Notes under the pieces: generated by a model
What the model saw: only the letters and a program-made list of their open reading frames with translations
Database searches by the model: none
What the model was told of the DNA's origin: nothing
Part shown: in pieces, positions 26,769-36,404 of the stretch
Layout: each line of letters opens with the position of its first letter
How positions within the stretch are numbered: the first letter of the stretch is position 1
Position numbers and translations under genes: made by a program
Assembly: GCA_017540585.1 (NCBI GenBank)
Contig: JAFYAT010000068.1
Coordinates: 1-60,976, forward strand
Reading direction: 5' to 3'
Source of the DNA: Bacteroidaceae bacterium
GTDB taxonomy: Bacteria; Bacteroidota; Bacteroidia; Bacteroidales; Bacteroidaceae
Length of the DNA: 60,976 nt

Positions 26769-28379
26769 ATGAAATTAACGAGGGATTTTGTAATAACATT
26801 ATCAATAGTAACTTTATTCACATTATGGGGATGTAGTGACAGTTCGGATGTTCAGCGATTGAAGTCAGCGTTCTATATGATGGATCATGACTCAATTGAT
26901 GATGCCGAGATGGTCATTACCCTTTACTCTGACACAAAAATGAGCAAAGAGTGTCAGGCAATCTACAATCTTGCAAAGACAAGACTGCTTTATTTAGAAG
27001 ATAAGGAACCAGAGAATGATTCACTTATCAACTATTCTATTGACTACTTCAAGAAGAATGATAAAGATCAAAGGCTATTAGCAGAATCATACTATTATAA
27101 AGGTGCTTTATCTCATTTTAGAGGCAACACAAACGTAGCAATCGTAAACTTAAAGGAAGCTGAAATCATTGCAAACAAACTTGATGATGTCAGCCTTACA
27201 CATAAAATATACGAAATGCTTTGTTCCGTAATCCTTATGACAGATGCAGATAAGCTTGCCAACGAATATGTTCACAAAAATCTTGAACTCTCAAAGAACG
27301 AGAAGAACTATAACTGGTATTTATTTGCTGCTTGTCATACTGCATATTACTACTACAAAACAGGAAAACAAGATAGTGCATACTACTATCTTGAGAGTAT
27401 GAAACCTTATCTTAATGTCATAAAGAAAGTTGATGAAAAAAGTGAGGTTTTGCGATTATTAGGAGGCTGTCTTATTGGTATTAATTCTGAACTTGCAGAG
27501 GAATACCTTAAAGAATCCGCAAAAATCAAGCCTAATTCTTCTGCATACAACAGTTTGTCCAGCCTATATTTAGCAAAAAATGATATAGAAAAAGCACAAG
27601 AGTATGCCTTAGAAGCAAATGAATATGCGGATAATGTTGATGATTCTCTTATAAATGCCAAGACATTACTTTCTATTAAGAAACAACTTGGAGAATATAA
27701 GGAAGCGTGTGACTTATACGATGAAATCGAATTACTGAATAAAAAGGTAAATCTCATAGATAAGGAGAATAACATTGTAAAAGTTCAAGCTCAATACAAT
27801 ATACTTGCAAAGGAAAGGGAGTTTCAGGCTACAATGCAGAAGGTTGTACTTATTATTATCTTCGTGGTTGTGGTTATCGTGGTTCTTCTATTCTCTAATC
27901 ACATCAAGATTATGAAGATGAAGGAGAATCAGTTGAAAGACCAACTCCTTCTTGAGGTCTATAATGGTAAAATTAAAGATCTTGAGACATCTGAATCTGA
28001 AAGTTCACAGAAGGTACAGAACCTTAGAGAAAAGGTTACACAACTTCAGCAGAAGCAAGGTGAACGTCTCTCTGAGGGAAAGAAACTCTATGAGCACGTT
28101 ATCAATGGAGGTACGATTATTTCATGGACAAAGCAGGACTACAATAACTTCTTCGATTACTATTCACTCATTGATATGCCGTTTATGGCTCACATGGAGA
28201 AGGATTACGACAACCTGTCTGTACGTTCAATGATTTACCTTGTCCTCTGTAAGCTCGGCAAAACTGAAGACGAAATAAAGGATATCTTTGGTATCAGCAG
28301 CTCTTCTATACGTTCTATCAAGTCAAGAACAAAGAGTAGATGTATCAATCCGACATCAAAGGAAGAAAATGCAGAATAG
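26769..28379 (+). CDS. Transmembrane TPR protein with cytoplasmic HTH (one-component regulator candidate)
   Basis: This 536-aa protein has a lipobox-like N-terminus (TLWGCSDSS, Cys22), TPR-like helical repeats over about residues 30-330, one strong membrane helix at about 359-377 (VVLIIIFVVVVIVVLLFS), a coiled coil of about 50 residues (KMKENQLKDQL...LQQKQGERL), and a C-terminal LuxR-like helix-turn-helix (KTEDEIKDIFGISSSSIRSIKSRTKSRC, about 497-526). The layout puts the TPRs in the periplasm and the DNA-binding part in the cytoplasm, so it could sense an envelope signal and bind DNA without a kinase. This type is seen in Bacteroidales. Target genes are unknown; the DUF3244 gene or the sus-like cluster upstream are candidates. 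Confidence 0.75.
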   Translation: MKLTRDFVITLSIVTLFTLWGCSDSSDVQRLKSAFYMMDHDSIDDAEMVITLYSDTKMSKECQAIYNLAKTRLLYLEDKEPENDSLINYSIDYFKKNDKDQRLLAESYYYKGALSHFRGNTNVAIVNLKEAEIIANKLDDVSLTHKIYEMLCSVILMTDADKLANEYVHKNLELSKNEKNYNWYLFAACHTAYYYYKTGKQDSAYYYLESMKPYLNVIKKVDEKSEVLRLLGGCLIGINSELAEEYLKESAKIKPNSSAYNSLSSLYLAKNDIEKAQEYALEANEYADNVDDSLINAKTLLSIKKQLGEYKEACDLYDEIELLNKKVNLIDKENNIVKVQAQYNILAKEREFQATMQKVVLIIIFVVVVIVVLLFSNHIKIMKMKENQLKDQLLLEVYNGKIKDLETSESESSQKVQNLREKVTQLQQKQGERLSEGKKLYEHVINGGTIISWTKQDYNNFFDYYSLIDMPFMAHMEKDYDNLSVRSMIYLVLCKLGKTEDEIKDIFGISSSSIRSIKSRTKSRCINPTSKEENAE

Positions 28380-28452
28380 TCTGCCACTACCCTACACAAT
28401 TCACTACGTTCATAGTCCAGTCGTATAGAGTCCGAAAAGGACATGAATCAAC

Positions 28453-28504
28453 AAAAGAATAGCGTTTATATGGTAGTTAAACATCATATAAACGCTATTC
28501 TTTT
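28453..28504. terminator. Bidirectional terminator between convergent genes
   Basis: A perfect 20-bp stem (28453-28472 with 28485-28504) starts with AAAAGAATAGCG and ends with CTATTCTTTT. It suits termination of both the HTH gene and the TauE gene that runs toward it. Confidence 0.85.
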
Positions 28505-28678
28505 GTTTTCTATTATAGCTGCCAATACTAAAGAAAAGAATCCATCATACACATACATTGTATTTACAACATACAGTCAAAAGGAATTTGTAAATCTTTA
28601 GACAAAATGACATTGTAGTATGATACTTTTGATACTTCACAAGTATGGTAAGAACGTTACCATTAGCAAACGCGTATG

Positions 28679-29407
28679 CTAAGCACATAAGGCGACGATA
28701 CCGCTTATGCCGATAAAGATGTATATAATCTTCCTTAGCTTATCTGTCGATAAGCAATTAAAGACCATCGAACCTAACCATGTACCAAGACATACCGCAA
28801 GAATACCAAAACACCATGCTTGACATACGGACATGGTAAGAAAACCGGCCTTACAACGGAAGATGGTCATCATGATGTTGCCAATCACGAAATATGCCTG
28901 CGATATGGCAATATATCTTTCCTTAGTATTTTCAGACGAAAGAAAATAGAGTACTGCTGGTGGGCCTTGCATGGCAAAAAAGCCTCCCATAAGGCCCGAC
29001 AACGTGCCCATCGATACTTGGATGGGGAGAGTAGGCTTTACCTTGATACGCTTGCTTAAAAAGAAGAAATAGACACTTACGACTATTAGTATTACTCCAA
29101 GTACATGTTTCAAAGTCTTGTCATCAATACTTTTTACCATAATGACAGAGAAATAACTGATGACAATGAACGTAAAGAGTATCGGCAATAGTCGTCGCCA
29201 AGAAATATATTTACGCATCTTTATGGCCACAAACAAGGATTGCGAAGCCGCCAGCAGTCCTGACAACGTTGTCGCCTCACCATAACTGTTCATGATGTAA
29301 GGAAGCACAGTCATAATGGCTATGCCAAAACCGAATCCACTTACACGTTGAATGAAGCTTGCGATGCAGGCAGACGTCACCAACAGTCCTATAGTTGTAT
29401 AGTCCAT
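28679..29407 (-). CDS. TauE/SafE-family membrane permease
   Basis: This 242-aa polytopic protein of eight or so helices begins with SACIASFIQRVSGFGFGIAIM and has the second-half repeat MGTLSGLMGGFFAMQGPPAVLYFL. These are typical of the TauE/SafE (DUF81) family, which exports or imports sulfur-containing anions such as sulfite or sulfonates. The substrate is not known. It is the last gene of a minus-strand run after two small lipoproteins, 24 nt downstream of the second. Confidence 0.88.
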   Translation of the reverse strand: MDYTTIGLLVTSACIASFIQRVSGFGFGIAIMTVLPYIMNSYGEATTLSGLLAASQSLFVAIKMRKYISWRRLLPILFTFIVISYFSVIMVKSIDDKTLKHVLGVILIVVSVYFFFLSKRIKVKPTLPIQVSMGTLSGLMGGFFAMQGPPAVLYFLSSENTKERYIAISQAYFVIGNIMMTIFRCKAGFLTMSVCQAWCFGILAVCLGTWLGSMVFNCLSTDKLRKIIYIFIGISGIVALCA

Positions 29408-29431
29408 ATCTATATAGAAGCAGGTACAGAA

Positions 29432-29908
29432 TCAATAGTCATTAGAAATATTGAAGGCATCATCAAGTTCCTTGTTTGCCTCTTCCAAGTCGATATTTGA
29501 CAAATCAAACTCTTCCTTTGAAGACTTACGGTACTTTGGTTTGAAACCGACCGTCATACTATTTACTATACGTGCAATATCCCTTACAGCAAACGAGCCT
29601 CTGCCATCAGGATTCATCATAGTCATTGGCACCTTTGTGGCAACATCAGAAATCAATCTACCGCTATATCGCATAATCCTTGCCTGCTGCTGAGGTGTAA
29701 AATCACACTCCTTGGCTTCGTCTCTGATTTCTGTTATCCCCGTCTTGCATTGTTCGAACACCTCTTTGTCGAATACCTCTGCACTTTCCAATTCCTCACA
29801 AAGAGTAACCATACGGCTTATCACTCTTTCTTCCTTTGACTGACAGCACGAGAGAGTCAACATAGAAATTAAAACAACAGATGCAATAAAGAGTTTTCTG
29901 ATTATCAT
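29432..29908 (-). CDS. Small lipoprotein, paralog of the upstream gene
   Basis: This 158-aa predicted lipoprotein has signal MIIRKLFIASVVLISMLTLSC. The mature N-terminus CQSKEERVISRMVTLCEELE matches the neighbour's CQSREERIISRYESLCEEIE, and both carry a later CxFTxxQQA motif (ECDFTPQQQA here, GCSFTSEQQA there). The two genes are tandem duplicates that have diverged in their C-terminal halves; this one ends in DLEEANKELDDAFN. The family is not recognised. The gene lies in a minus-strand run with comM and TauE. Confidence 0.7.
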   Translation of the reverse strand: MIIRKLFIASVVLISMLTLSCCQSKEERVISRMVTLCEELESAEVFDKEVFEQCKTGITEIRDEAKECDFTPQQQARIMRYSGRLISDVATKVPMTMMNPDGRGSFAVRDIARIVNSMTVGFKPKYRKSSKEEFDLSNIDLEEANKELDDAFNISNDY

Positions 29909-29956
29909 ATAATTCTTTTTATTTAATATAATTTGTATTTGGGAAGTAATTTTTCT

Positions 29957-30430
29957 CTACTCAAATAATTCGTTTATTTCATCTTCAAGGTCTTCAATTG
30001 AGTCATCGATATCATCCATAGAATCGTCTATATCGTCCATAGATTCCTCTATTTCACTTGCTCCATCAACAAGACCTTTCATCATACCATTCATAGTCTT
30101 AACTCCGACCTTCATAATATCACCAGCAGAATTAATCATGCTGCCTGATACCTTTTTAGTCATTACGGTAACGAATCGAGTTGTTATCTCAGCTAATTGT
30201 GCTTGCTGCTCGGACGTAAAACTGCATCCTTTAGAATCATTCACGATTTCATTATACTGATCTGTGTATTCCTTCATGTCATCAGTATCAAAATCGTCAT
30301 CTTCTTCGATTTCTTCACATAGAGATTCATACCTGCTGATAATTCTCTCCTCTCTTGACTGACAAGAAGAAAGAATGAATACAGGTACTAAAGCAACGAA
30401 AGCCACGATAAAAAGTTGTTTTGTTTTCAT
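29957..30430 (-). CDS. Small lipoprotein with acidic heptad tail
   Basis: This 157-aa lipoprotein starts at the ATG at 30430 (MKTKQLFIVAFVALVPVF, lipobox SSC). An upstream in-frame ATG would overlap comM and spoil the signal peptide. After the domain shared with its paralog, the last 30 residues are near-repeats of DDIDDSMDDIDDSIEDLEDE, an acidic, probably helical or coiled-coil tail. No function is known. It is 22 nt downstream of the comM stop. Confidence 0.7.
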   Translation of the reverse strand: MKTKQLFIVAFVALVPVFILSSCQSREERIISRYESLCEEIEEDDDFDTDDMKEYTDQYNEIVNDSKGCSFTSEQQAQLAEITTRFVTVMTKKVSGSMINSAGDIMKVGVKTMNGMMKGLVDGASEIEESMDDIDDSMDDIDDSIEDLEDEINELFE

Positions 30431-30452
30431 AATTGTTATAGTTGTTAATGTT

Positions 30453-32003
30453 TTATTCAAACCAGTTGTCTCTATCCATACTACGATAGCCGACAGCTTC
30501 GGCTATATGGTAGCGACGGATACTCTCAGAGCCTTCCAAATCGGCTATGGTGCGTGCTACTTTTACTATACGGTCGTATGCACGTGCAGATAGGTTAAGA
30601 CGTTTCATGGCATCACGCAACACGCTTGTGCACTCAGCATCAAGTGGTGCATACTTTTGCATGAGCGATGTTGTCATCTGAGCATTACAATGGATAAGTT
30701 TATGTTCCTTGAATCGCTCCTGTTGTATCTGTCGTGCCTTGATGACCCTTTCTCTTATCATGACACTTGGTTCACCCTTAGGAAGGTTAGTCATATCGTC
30801 TATTCCAACGCTCTCTACCTCCACCTGAAGATCTATACGATCCATAAGAGGACCGCTTATACGGTTCATATATTTCTGTATCTGTCCCGGAGTACAAACA
30901 CAAGCATGCGTAGGATGATGATGATAACCACATGGACATGGATTCATACTTGCAACGAGCATAAAGGAACAAGGAAGTGTCAGATTATACTTGGAACGTG
31001 ATATAGTTATTATCCTATCCTCAAGTGGTTGACGCATCGTTTCAAGTACCGACCTTGAGAACTCTGGCAACTCATCAAGAAAGAGCACACCATTATGTGC
31101 AAGACATATCTCTCCAGGCATGAATGTGTTGCCTCCTCCTACAAGAGCCACATCAGATATGGTGTGATGCGGAGCTCTGAAAGGTCGCTGGGATATGAGT
31201 GAAGTGTCCCTTTGCAGTTTGCCTGCCACACTATGTATCTTGGTTGTCTCAAGACTCTCGCTTAATGAAAGTGGTGGTAAGATACTTGGAAGACGCTTTG
31301 CCATCATGGACTTACCACAACCTGGCGAACCGACAAGGATTATGTTATGACCTCCTGCTGCTGCCACCTCAAAGGCACGCTTCACGTTTTCCTGTCCTTT
31401 CACTTCCTCAAAATCAAAGTCAAAGTAACTCACATTCTCAAAGAACTCACGACGTGTATCTACGATAGTCTGTTCTATATATACTTCACCTTGAATATGT
31501 CTTACAACATCATGCAATGTTTTTGCACCATACACTTTCAACTTATCTACTACAGCAGCCTCACGAGCATTAGCCTCTGGCACAAAAAGACTGTCATAGC
31601 CCATTTCCCTTGCCTTTATTGCTATTGACAAAGCACCCTTTACAGGCATTATAGTACCGTCAAGTCCAAGTTCACCCACGAACATACACTTTTCAGTTAT
31701 AATAAAGTCCAGCAACTCAAGTGATTCAAGTATTCCTAAAGCCATAGGTAAATCAAAACCTGAACCTTCCTTGCGGATATCCGCAGGAGCAAGATTGATG
31801 ACTATGTTCTTGTTAGGACACTTGTAATCATTGTAGCGCAAAGATGCCATGATTCTTTCCTGACTCTCCTTTATTGCACTATCTGGCAATCCCACAATAG
31901 AAAAGCGAATCTGAGGTTGACTCAATGAATAAGAATCAACTTCTACGGTTATAGGAATTGCATCCAGTCCCTGTAACGTTGCTGTGTGTATTCGTGAAAG
32001 CAT
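30453..32003 (-). CDS. comM: YifB/ComM family Mg-chelatase-like AAA+ ATPase
   Basis: This 516-aa protein has an N-terminal Lon-like domain (residues about 1-170), a central AAA+ domain with Walker A GSPGCGKSMM and Walker B VLFLDELPEF, and a C-terminal Mg-chelatase-like region with NPCPCGYHHHP and cysteine pairs. In Haemophilus and Vibrio, ComM is a hexameric helicase that promotes branch migration when transformed DNA integrates. A role in homologous strand integration is inferred here. Start is the ATG at 32003, directly preceded by an A/C-rich leader repeat. Confidence 0.92.
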   Translation of the reverse strand: MLSRIHTATLQGLDAIPITVEVDSYSLSQPQIRFSIVGLPDSAIKESQERIMASLRYNDYKCPNKNIVINLAPADIRKEGSGFDLPMALGILESLELLDFIITEKCMFVGELGLDGTIMPVKGALSIAIKAREMGYDSLFVPEANAREAAVVDKLKVYGAKTLHDVVRHIQGEVYIEQTIVDTRREFFENVSYFDFDFEEVKGQENVKRAFEVAAAGGHNIILVGSPGCGKSMMAKRLPSILPPLSLSESLETTKIHSVAGKLQRDTSLISQRPFRAPHHTISDVALVGGGNTFMPGEICLAHNGVLFLDELPEFSRSVLETMRQPLEDRIITISRSKYNLTLPCSFMLVASMNPCPCGYHHHPTHACVCTPGQIQKYMNRISGPLMDRIDLQVEVESVGIDDMTNLPKGEPSVMIRERVIKARQIQQERFKEHKLIHCNAQMTTSLMQKYAPLDAECTSVLRDAMKRLNLSARAYDRIVKVARTIADLEGSESIRRYHIAEAVGYRSMDRDNWFE

Positions 32004-32019
32004 TAGTATTAGTAAGTTT

Positions 32020-32096
32020 TTTGAGTTAGTATGTTTTTAAGTTCTTGAGTTTTTAAGCTTGTGAGTTTTTAAGTTTTTTGAGTTTTTAAGTTTTTG
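32020..32096 (-). repeat. ACTTAAAAACTC-type leader repeat upstream of comM
   Basis: Read toward comM this is four or five degenerate copies of CTTAAAAACTCAAAA(A). It contains almost no G. A similar array lies directly before the start at 50729, and a third at 41645-41680. Confidence 0.6.
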
Positions 32097-32195
32097 CGAA
32101 AAGGATAACTATATTATCTAAAATATACAGTCTTTATAAGACTACTTGGAAATCCTATGCGCAAATCTTAGCTCTTAAATCTTAATTCTTAAATC

Positions 32196-33224
32196 TTAAT
32201 TTCCAAAGTACTTTTTCAAGTCTTTCTTCAGTTTGTCTGGATCATCTCCTGTTGTCAGGATTTTATGCTTGTTGTCAACTATGACATAATAAGGAACGTC
32301 GGGTACTCCGAGTTTCTTGAAAGCATCTGATTCAAGACCAAGTCCATCACAATACTGCTCTATACCTATTGCCTCATCCGTCCTCGCATCCGATGTAAAG
32401 CGATTAAGATCTACGTCGAGTGATATTCCCACATAACGCCCTTTAATAGTGTCATCACGATGTTCCCTGACGTATTCTCTCACCTTCCAGATGAAATCAT
32501 AGTAACCGTTAGCCCAACTTGCCCAGAAGAACACGATTGTGTTGCCTTCTTTCTTCTTGTCCCAAAGCTTACATTTATCTCCAGCAGCATTACGAATAGT
32601 GACATCAGGAACAACCTTTCCAGTACGGTTCTTGTTCCTTTCATTTAGTCCACCCTCAATATTCAGAAGATAATCATTCTTTGGTTGTGCCTTCTTCAGA
32701 ATACCAAGGATATTGCGAATGTCCTTTTCACTTGCTTTGCTGTTCTGTACATAGTAGCGGTCGAACAAATATATTGCAACTACAGATGATGAGTTTTCTT
32801 CAATATATTGGCGTACTATCTTCTGTGACTGAGTTGGATCTGCCGATATTGACTGACGAAACTTGTTCATCGTCTCATTTTCATCTGTACCATTAACCAC
32901 ATAATTCTTCAGGTCTGTGGATGAAACCTCATAAGTTATTTCCTTGCCTGGTGCAACAAATATGACCTGCTCCATGGCATTAGGGAATACGAGCATATAA
33001 GGAGTTGCCTCGTTGCACTCTCCTTCATAACTGAATTTACCTGCGTTTACGGTAATGGTATCAAAGCGTGAGTCCTTGTTGTAGAGGTTGTACATATACA
33101 ATTCACCTCCAGCCATATCAGAGAACTTACCTTCGATACTAAAAGAAGAGCCGCCAGGACCACACCCCATAAGGAGTGTGGCAACCAGCGGCATGATATA
33201 CATTAACGATTTAATTTTCGTCAT
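32196..33224 (-). CDS. Thioredoxin-fold lipoprotein with DUF4369-like domain, lacking CXXC
   Basis: This 342-aa lipoprotein (lipobox MGC, Cys21) has an N-terminal DUF4369-like beta domain (FSIEGKFSDMAGGELYMYNL, about 28-130) and a C-terminal TlpA-like thioredoxin fold (about 205-340). The active-site position reads FFWASWANGYYDF where relatives have FWASWCGPC, so both redox cysteines are missing. The cis-Pro loop is kept in VPDVPYYVIVD. It therefore cannot be a dithiol oxidoreductase and may serve as a binding or scaffold protein. It is 12 nt downstream of the TPR gene and probably co-transcribed. Confidence 0.8.
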   Translation of the reverse strand: MTKIKSLMYIMPLVATLLMGCGPGGSSFSIEGKFSDMAGGELYMYNLYNKDSRFDTITVNAGKFSYEGECNEATPYMLVFPNAMEQVIFVAPGKEITYEVSSTDLKNYVVNGTDENETMNKFRQSISADPTQSQKIVRQYIEENSSSVVAIYLFDRYYVQNSKASEKDIRNILGILKKAQPKNDYLLNIEGGLNERNKNRTGKVVPDVTIRNAAGDKCKLWDKKKEGNTIVFFWASWANGYYDFIWKVREYVREHRDDTIKGRYVGISLDVDLNRFTSDARTDEAIGIEQYCDGLGLESDAFKKLGVPDVPYYVIVDNKHKILTTGDDPDKLKKDLKKYFGN

Positions 33225-33236
33225 TGTGCGTCATTA

Positions 33237-34934
33237 TTACTTAGCGATAGCAGCAACTACCTCAGCATACTTGTTGAACTCTGCGTCTGTAGCAGCCTTC
33301 TTGATGTAAGACTTGTCAGCAGCAATAGCCTTCTGGAGGTTAGACTTAACCTCTGAAGAAGAGTTAGTGCGAGCGCCGAGAACAGCAGCAAGATAGTAAG
33401 TAGTAGCGTCAGCATTCTTGATGCTGTTGAGGATAACCTTAGCCTTAGCATAGTCCTTGTTCATGATTGAAGCAAGAGCTGCGCTGTTAGTGTAAGAGTC
33501 AGCAAGCTTAGCTGTAGCCTGTGAATACTTACCCTGAGCGATGTAGAGCTGACCAAGAGCCTCATCGTAGTTGTTAGCAGAAGTACCCTTAGCGATGTAA
33601 GACTCAGCAGTCTTTGTGTCGCCACTCTGGAGAGCGATAAGACCGAGGTTTACATTTGGCTCAGCAGCATTCTTGTTGATAGAGAGAGCCTTCTTGAAGT
33701 ACTCAGTAGCCTTAGCGTTGTCACCCTTCTTGTAAGCGAGCTCACCGAGGTTGTTGTAAGCGCGGTAGTCATTAGCATAAAGCTCAGTTGTCTTCTTAAG
33801 GATAGCCTCCTTCTTAGCAGCATCAGTAGTGAGCTTGTTAGCTGCGTAGAGAAGCTCCTCTACAGAAAGCTTAGAAGCGTCCTCACCGAACTGTGCGAGG
33901 ATTTCCTCATCGCTACGACCGATTACGTCATAGTTGATTGTGAGACGTGAACGACGGAGTTCTGGGAGAACTGCGTCTGCGAGCTCCTTGTAAACAGAAG
34001 AGATGTTCTTGATCTCCTGCTCACGCTGCTCTGGGTCAGAGTACATAGAGAGAACGCGGAGGATAACATCCTTGTCCTGGAGGTTAGACTGCTGAACGAG
34101 TTCCTTGAAACCGTCCCAGTCCTCAGCTGTGTACTTAGAATCAACGTCACCAGAAAGCTTCTGCTTCTTGAGCTGCTGGTTAACGTAAGACTCAGAGTTC
34201 TTACCACGGTTGCCAGCGAGTTTATCGTTGAGGTCGTAAGCACCATCTGGTGAAGCGTAAGAGCTAACCTCAACATTGTTGAGCTTGAGACCCTTCTCGT
34301 CAGCCTTGATGTTCTTCAACTGAGCGATGAACTCCTTGATGTTATTGCTGTTAAGCTCTGAACCACGGAGGTTAGCCTGACCGATGAGGAACTTAATCTG
34401 TGCCTCCTGCTTCTTAGCGATGATACGCTGGAACTGGTCAGCAGCCATACCTGTGTTAGCAGACTTAACTGTGTTGCGAACGAGGTTAGCTGTACACTGT
34501 ACACCCCAGTCAATCTTAACGTCGTTAAGCTCAACAGACTTGCCGCTCTTTGTAGCAACGAAAGTCATATAGAGCTCTGAGCTCTCCATACCATCCTTCC
34601 AAGGGAAGTTGATCTTCATTGTTGAAGCACCACCATTCTTGTAAGAGATAACTGTGTTGTTGCCCTGAATCTTCTCACCCTGGAAAGTCTTGCCAGCACC
34701 TACTGACTCAGTTCCGTTGTAACGGAGAACTGGAGTACAAGTGATGATACCCTTCTTAGGCATTACCTTTGCTGGAATGTTTGCACTTACTGTTGCAGGT
34801 ACCTGACCACCAACGCACTCAAGTGGAGTTGGAGTGACATTGAACATGTCAGCAGTAAAATTGCCAAACTTGCTACAGCCTGTAAGCACCATAGATGCAG
34901 CTGCAGGAATCAAAACATAAAAATTCTTTTTCAT
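33237..34934 (-). CDS. TPR-repeat outer-membrane-associated lipoprotein
   Basis: This 565-aa lipoprotein (MKKNFYVLIPAAASMVLTGC) has an N-terminal beta domain (about 25-150), a middle domain containing VEVSSYASPDGAYDLNDKLAGNR that resembles an OmpA-like peptidoglycan-binding segment, and C-terminal TPR repeats (AYNNLGELAYKKGDNAKATEYFKKALSINKNAAEPNVNLGLIAL). Codon use is strongly biased toward a small set, which suggests high expression. The ATG at 34934 is preferred over an in-frame TTG at 34943. It probably links the outer membrane to peptidoglycan, by inference from the domain order. Confidence 0.8.
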   Translation of the reverse strand: MKKNFYVLIPAAASMVLTGCSKFGNFTADMFNVTPTPLECVGGQVPATVSANIPAKVMPKKGIITCTPVLRYNGTESVGAGKTFQGEKIQGNNTVISYKNGGASTMKINFPWKDGMESSELYMTFVATKSGKSVELNDVKIDWGVQCTANLVRNTVKSANTGMAADQFQRIIAKKQEAQIKFLIGQANLRGSELNSNNIKEFIAQLKNIKADEKGLKLNNVEVSSYASPDGAYDLNDKLAGNRGKNSESYVNQQLKKQKLSGDVDSKYTAEDWDGFKELVQQSNLQDKDVILRVLSMYSDPEQREQEIKNISSVYKELADAVLPELRRSRLTINYDVIGRSDEEILAQFGEDASKLSVEELLYAANKLTTDAAKKEAILKKTTELYANDYRAYNNLGELAYKKGDNAKATEYFKKALSINKNAAEPNVNLGLIALQSGDTKTAESYIAKGTSANNYDEALGQLYIAQGKYSQATAKLADSYTNSAALASIMNKDYAKAKVILNSIKNADATTYYLAAVLGARTNSSSEVKSNLQKAIAADKSYIKKAATDAEFNKYAEVVAAIAK

Positions 34935-35055
34935 TTTGATCAATTGTTTAGTAAATAAAAAGTTAATATTATTTTAATTATTTATTTCTCTTTTTCGGAA
35001 GTCAAAAATCTCAGAACTCTTAATTCTTAATTCTTAACTCTTAATTCTTAACTCA

Positions 35056-36282
35056 TCACAGGTATTTTCTGCTCATCTGTCTGACAGGATACCATACTGC
35101 AAGGAAGCCGATTACTATCACAGTCACGAGTACAAGAACTATATCCGTAGCATGAACGCTTACAGGATAGGTGTCTATGATGTATGTACCTTCGTCACTT
35201 CCAAACTTCACCACCTTATAGTATTGCTGCACAAGGCAGAGTCCTACTCCGAGCGTGATGCCTATTACGGCACCTATGACCGAAATCATTCTTCCCTCAA
35301 AAAGGAAGATGCCCCTTATCATACTGTCCGAAGCACCAAGGTTGCGTAGCGTTATCACATCCTGTTTCTTGTCTATGATAAGCATGGAGAGCGAACCGAT
35401 GATATTGAAGCAGGCTATGAGCAGGATGAATGTGAGGAATACATACGAAATGAGTTTTTCAACCTTCATTATCTTGAACGTGTCTTCCTGCTGCTCGTAT
35501 CTGTCCAGTACCTTGTACTTTGTTCCGAGCACTTTTTCAATATCTGCCTTTGCCCGACTGATGCTCACGCCGTCCTTGAACTTCAGCTCTATCGCAGTCA
35601 CATAGCCTTGCTTCTCGAATAGTCTTCGTGCAAGTGATATTGACGTGATAATATAACTGCTGTCATACTTGTTCTGCTTGACCATGAACGCCACATTAGG
35701 CGAGAACAGTTCTTCCTGATTCAGATTCTCGAGAGGGTCCGTCATATCCACTCCCTCACCCTTACGTGGAGCATAGAGATAGAACGGAGCACGACAATCT
35801 GCTGTCACTCCCAACTGGTTGAGAAGAGCAAGACCACATATTCCATAGTCTATGACATCTGCCTCCAGTTCGTATGTTCCGTCGCCAACAAGAATATCAT
35901 CAATATTTGTAAGCTGCTGGAAATTGTCTCCTACACCCTTTACGGTCACCATCATCTGACGGTTGTTGACGGTAAGGAGTGCGTTGTCCTCTATCACTTC
36001 CGTCAAGACGGCTATGTCCTCATTCTTCCTCAGCTGTTCAAGTTCCTCCTCATCGGCAGCCATATACTTACCTTGTACAGGAATGACCTTCAGTTCTGGG
36101 TCGAAACTTGTAAAGAGGTCTGCCACCATATCCTGAAATCCGTTGAATACGGACAGGATGCACACGAGTGCTGCGGTTGCTATTGCTACTCCGCACACCG
36201 AGACACCAGATATGATGTTTATGGCGTGGTGCGACTTCTTTGACAGAAGATAATGACGCGCTATGTAAAAACTTGCGTTCAC
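35056..36282 (-). CDS. FtsX-like ABC transporter permease (LolC/LolE type)
   Basis: This 408-aa permease starts with MNASFYIARHYLLSKKSHHAINIISGVSVCGVAIATAAL. It has one N-terminal membrane helix, a large periplasmic domain (about residues 50-265), and three C-terminal helices of the FtsX/MacB fold. This type releases lipoproteins or drives other envelope processes with a separate ATPase, which is not encoded here. The gene follows rbfA, an arrangement common in Bacteroidetes. Confidence 0.88.
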   Translation of the reverse strand: MNASFYIARHYLLSKKSHHAINIISGVSVCGVAIATAALVCILSVFNGFQDMVADLFTSFDPELKVIPVQGKYMAADEEELEQLRKNEDIAVLTEVIEDNALLTVNNRQMMVTVKGVGDNFQQLTNIDDILVGDGTYELEADVIDYGICGLALLNQLGVTADCRAPFYLYAPRKGEGVDMTDPLENLNQEELFSPNVAFMVKQNKYDSSYIITSISLARRLFEKQGYVTAIELKFKDGVSISRAKADIEKVLGTKYKVLDRYEQQEDTFKIMKVEKLISYVFLTFILLIACFNIIGSLSMLIIDKKQDVITLRNLGASDSMIRGIFLFEGRMISVIGAVIGITLGVGLCLVQQYYKVVKFGSDEGTYIIDTYPVSVHATDIVLVLVTVIVIGFLAVWYPVRQMSRKYL

Positions 36283-36404
36283 TTCGGGTTATACCAAATT
36301 AACTGTTGTTCCTGTCTGGAGTTCTGCTTGCGCTTCGCTTCCTGATAGTGTTAATGTTAGTTTTTTATATAACTATTAAGTATTGGGACTTTCCGAGCCT
36401 GATG

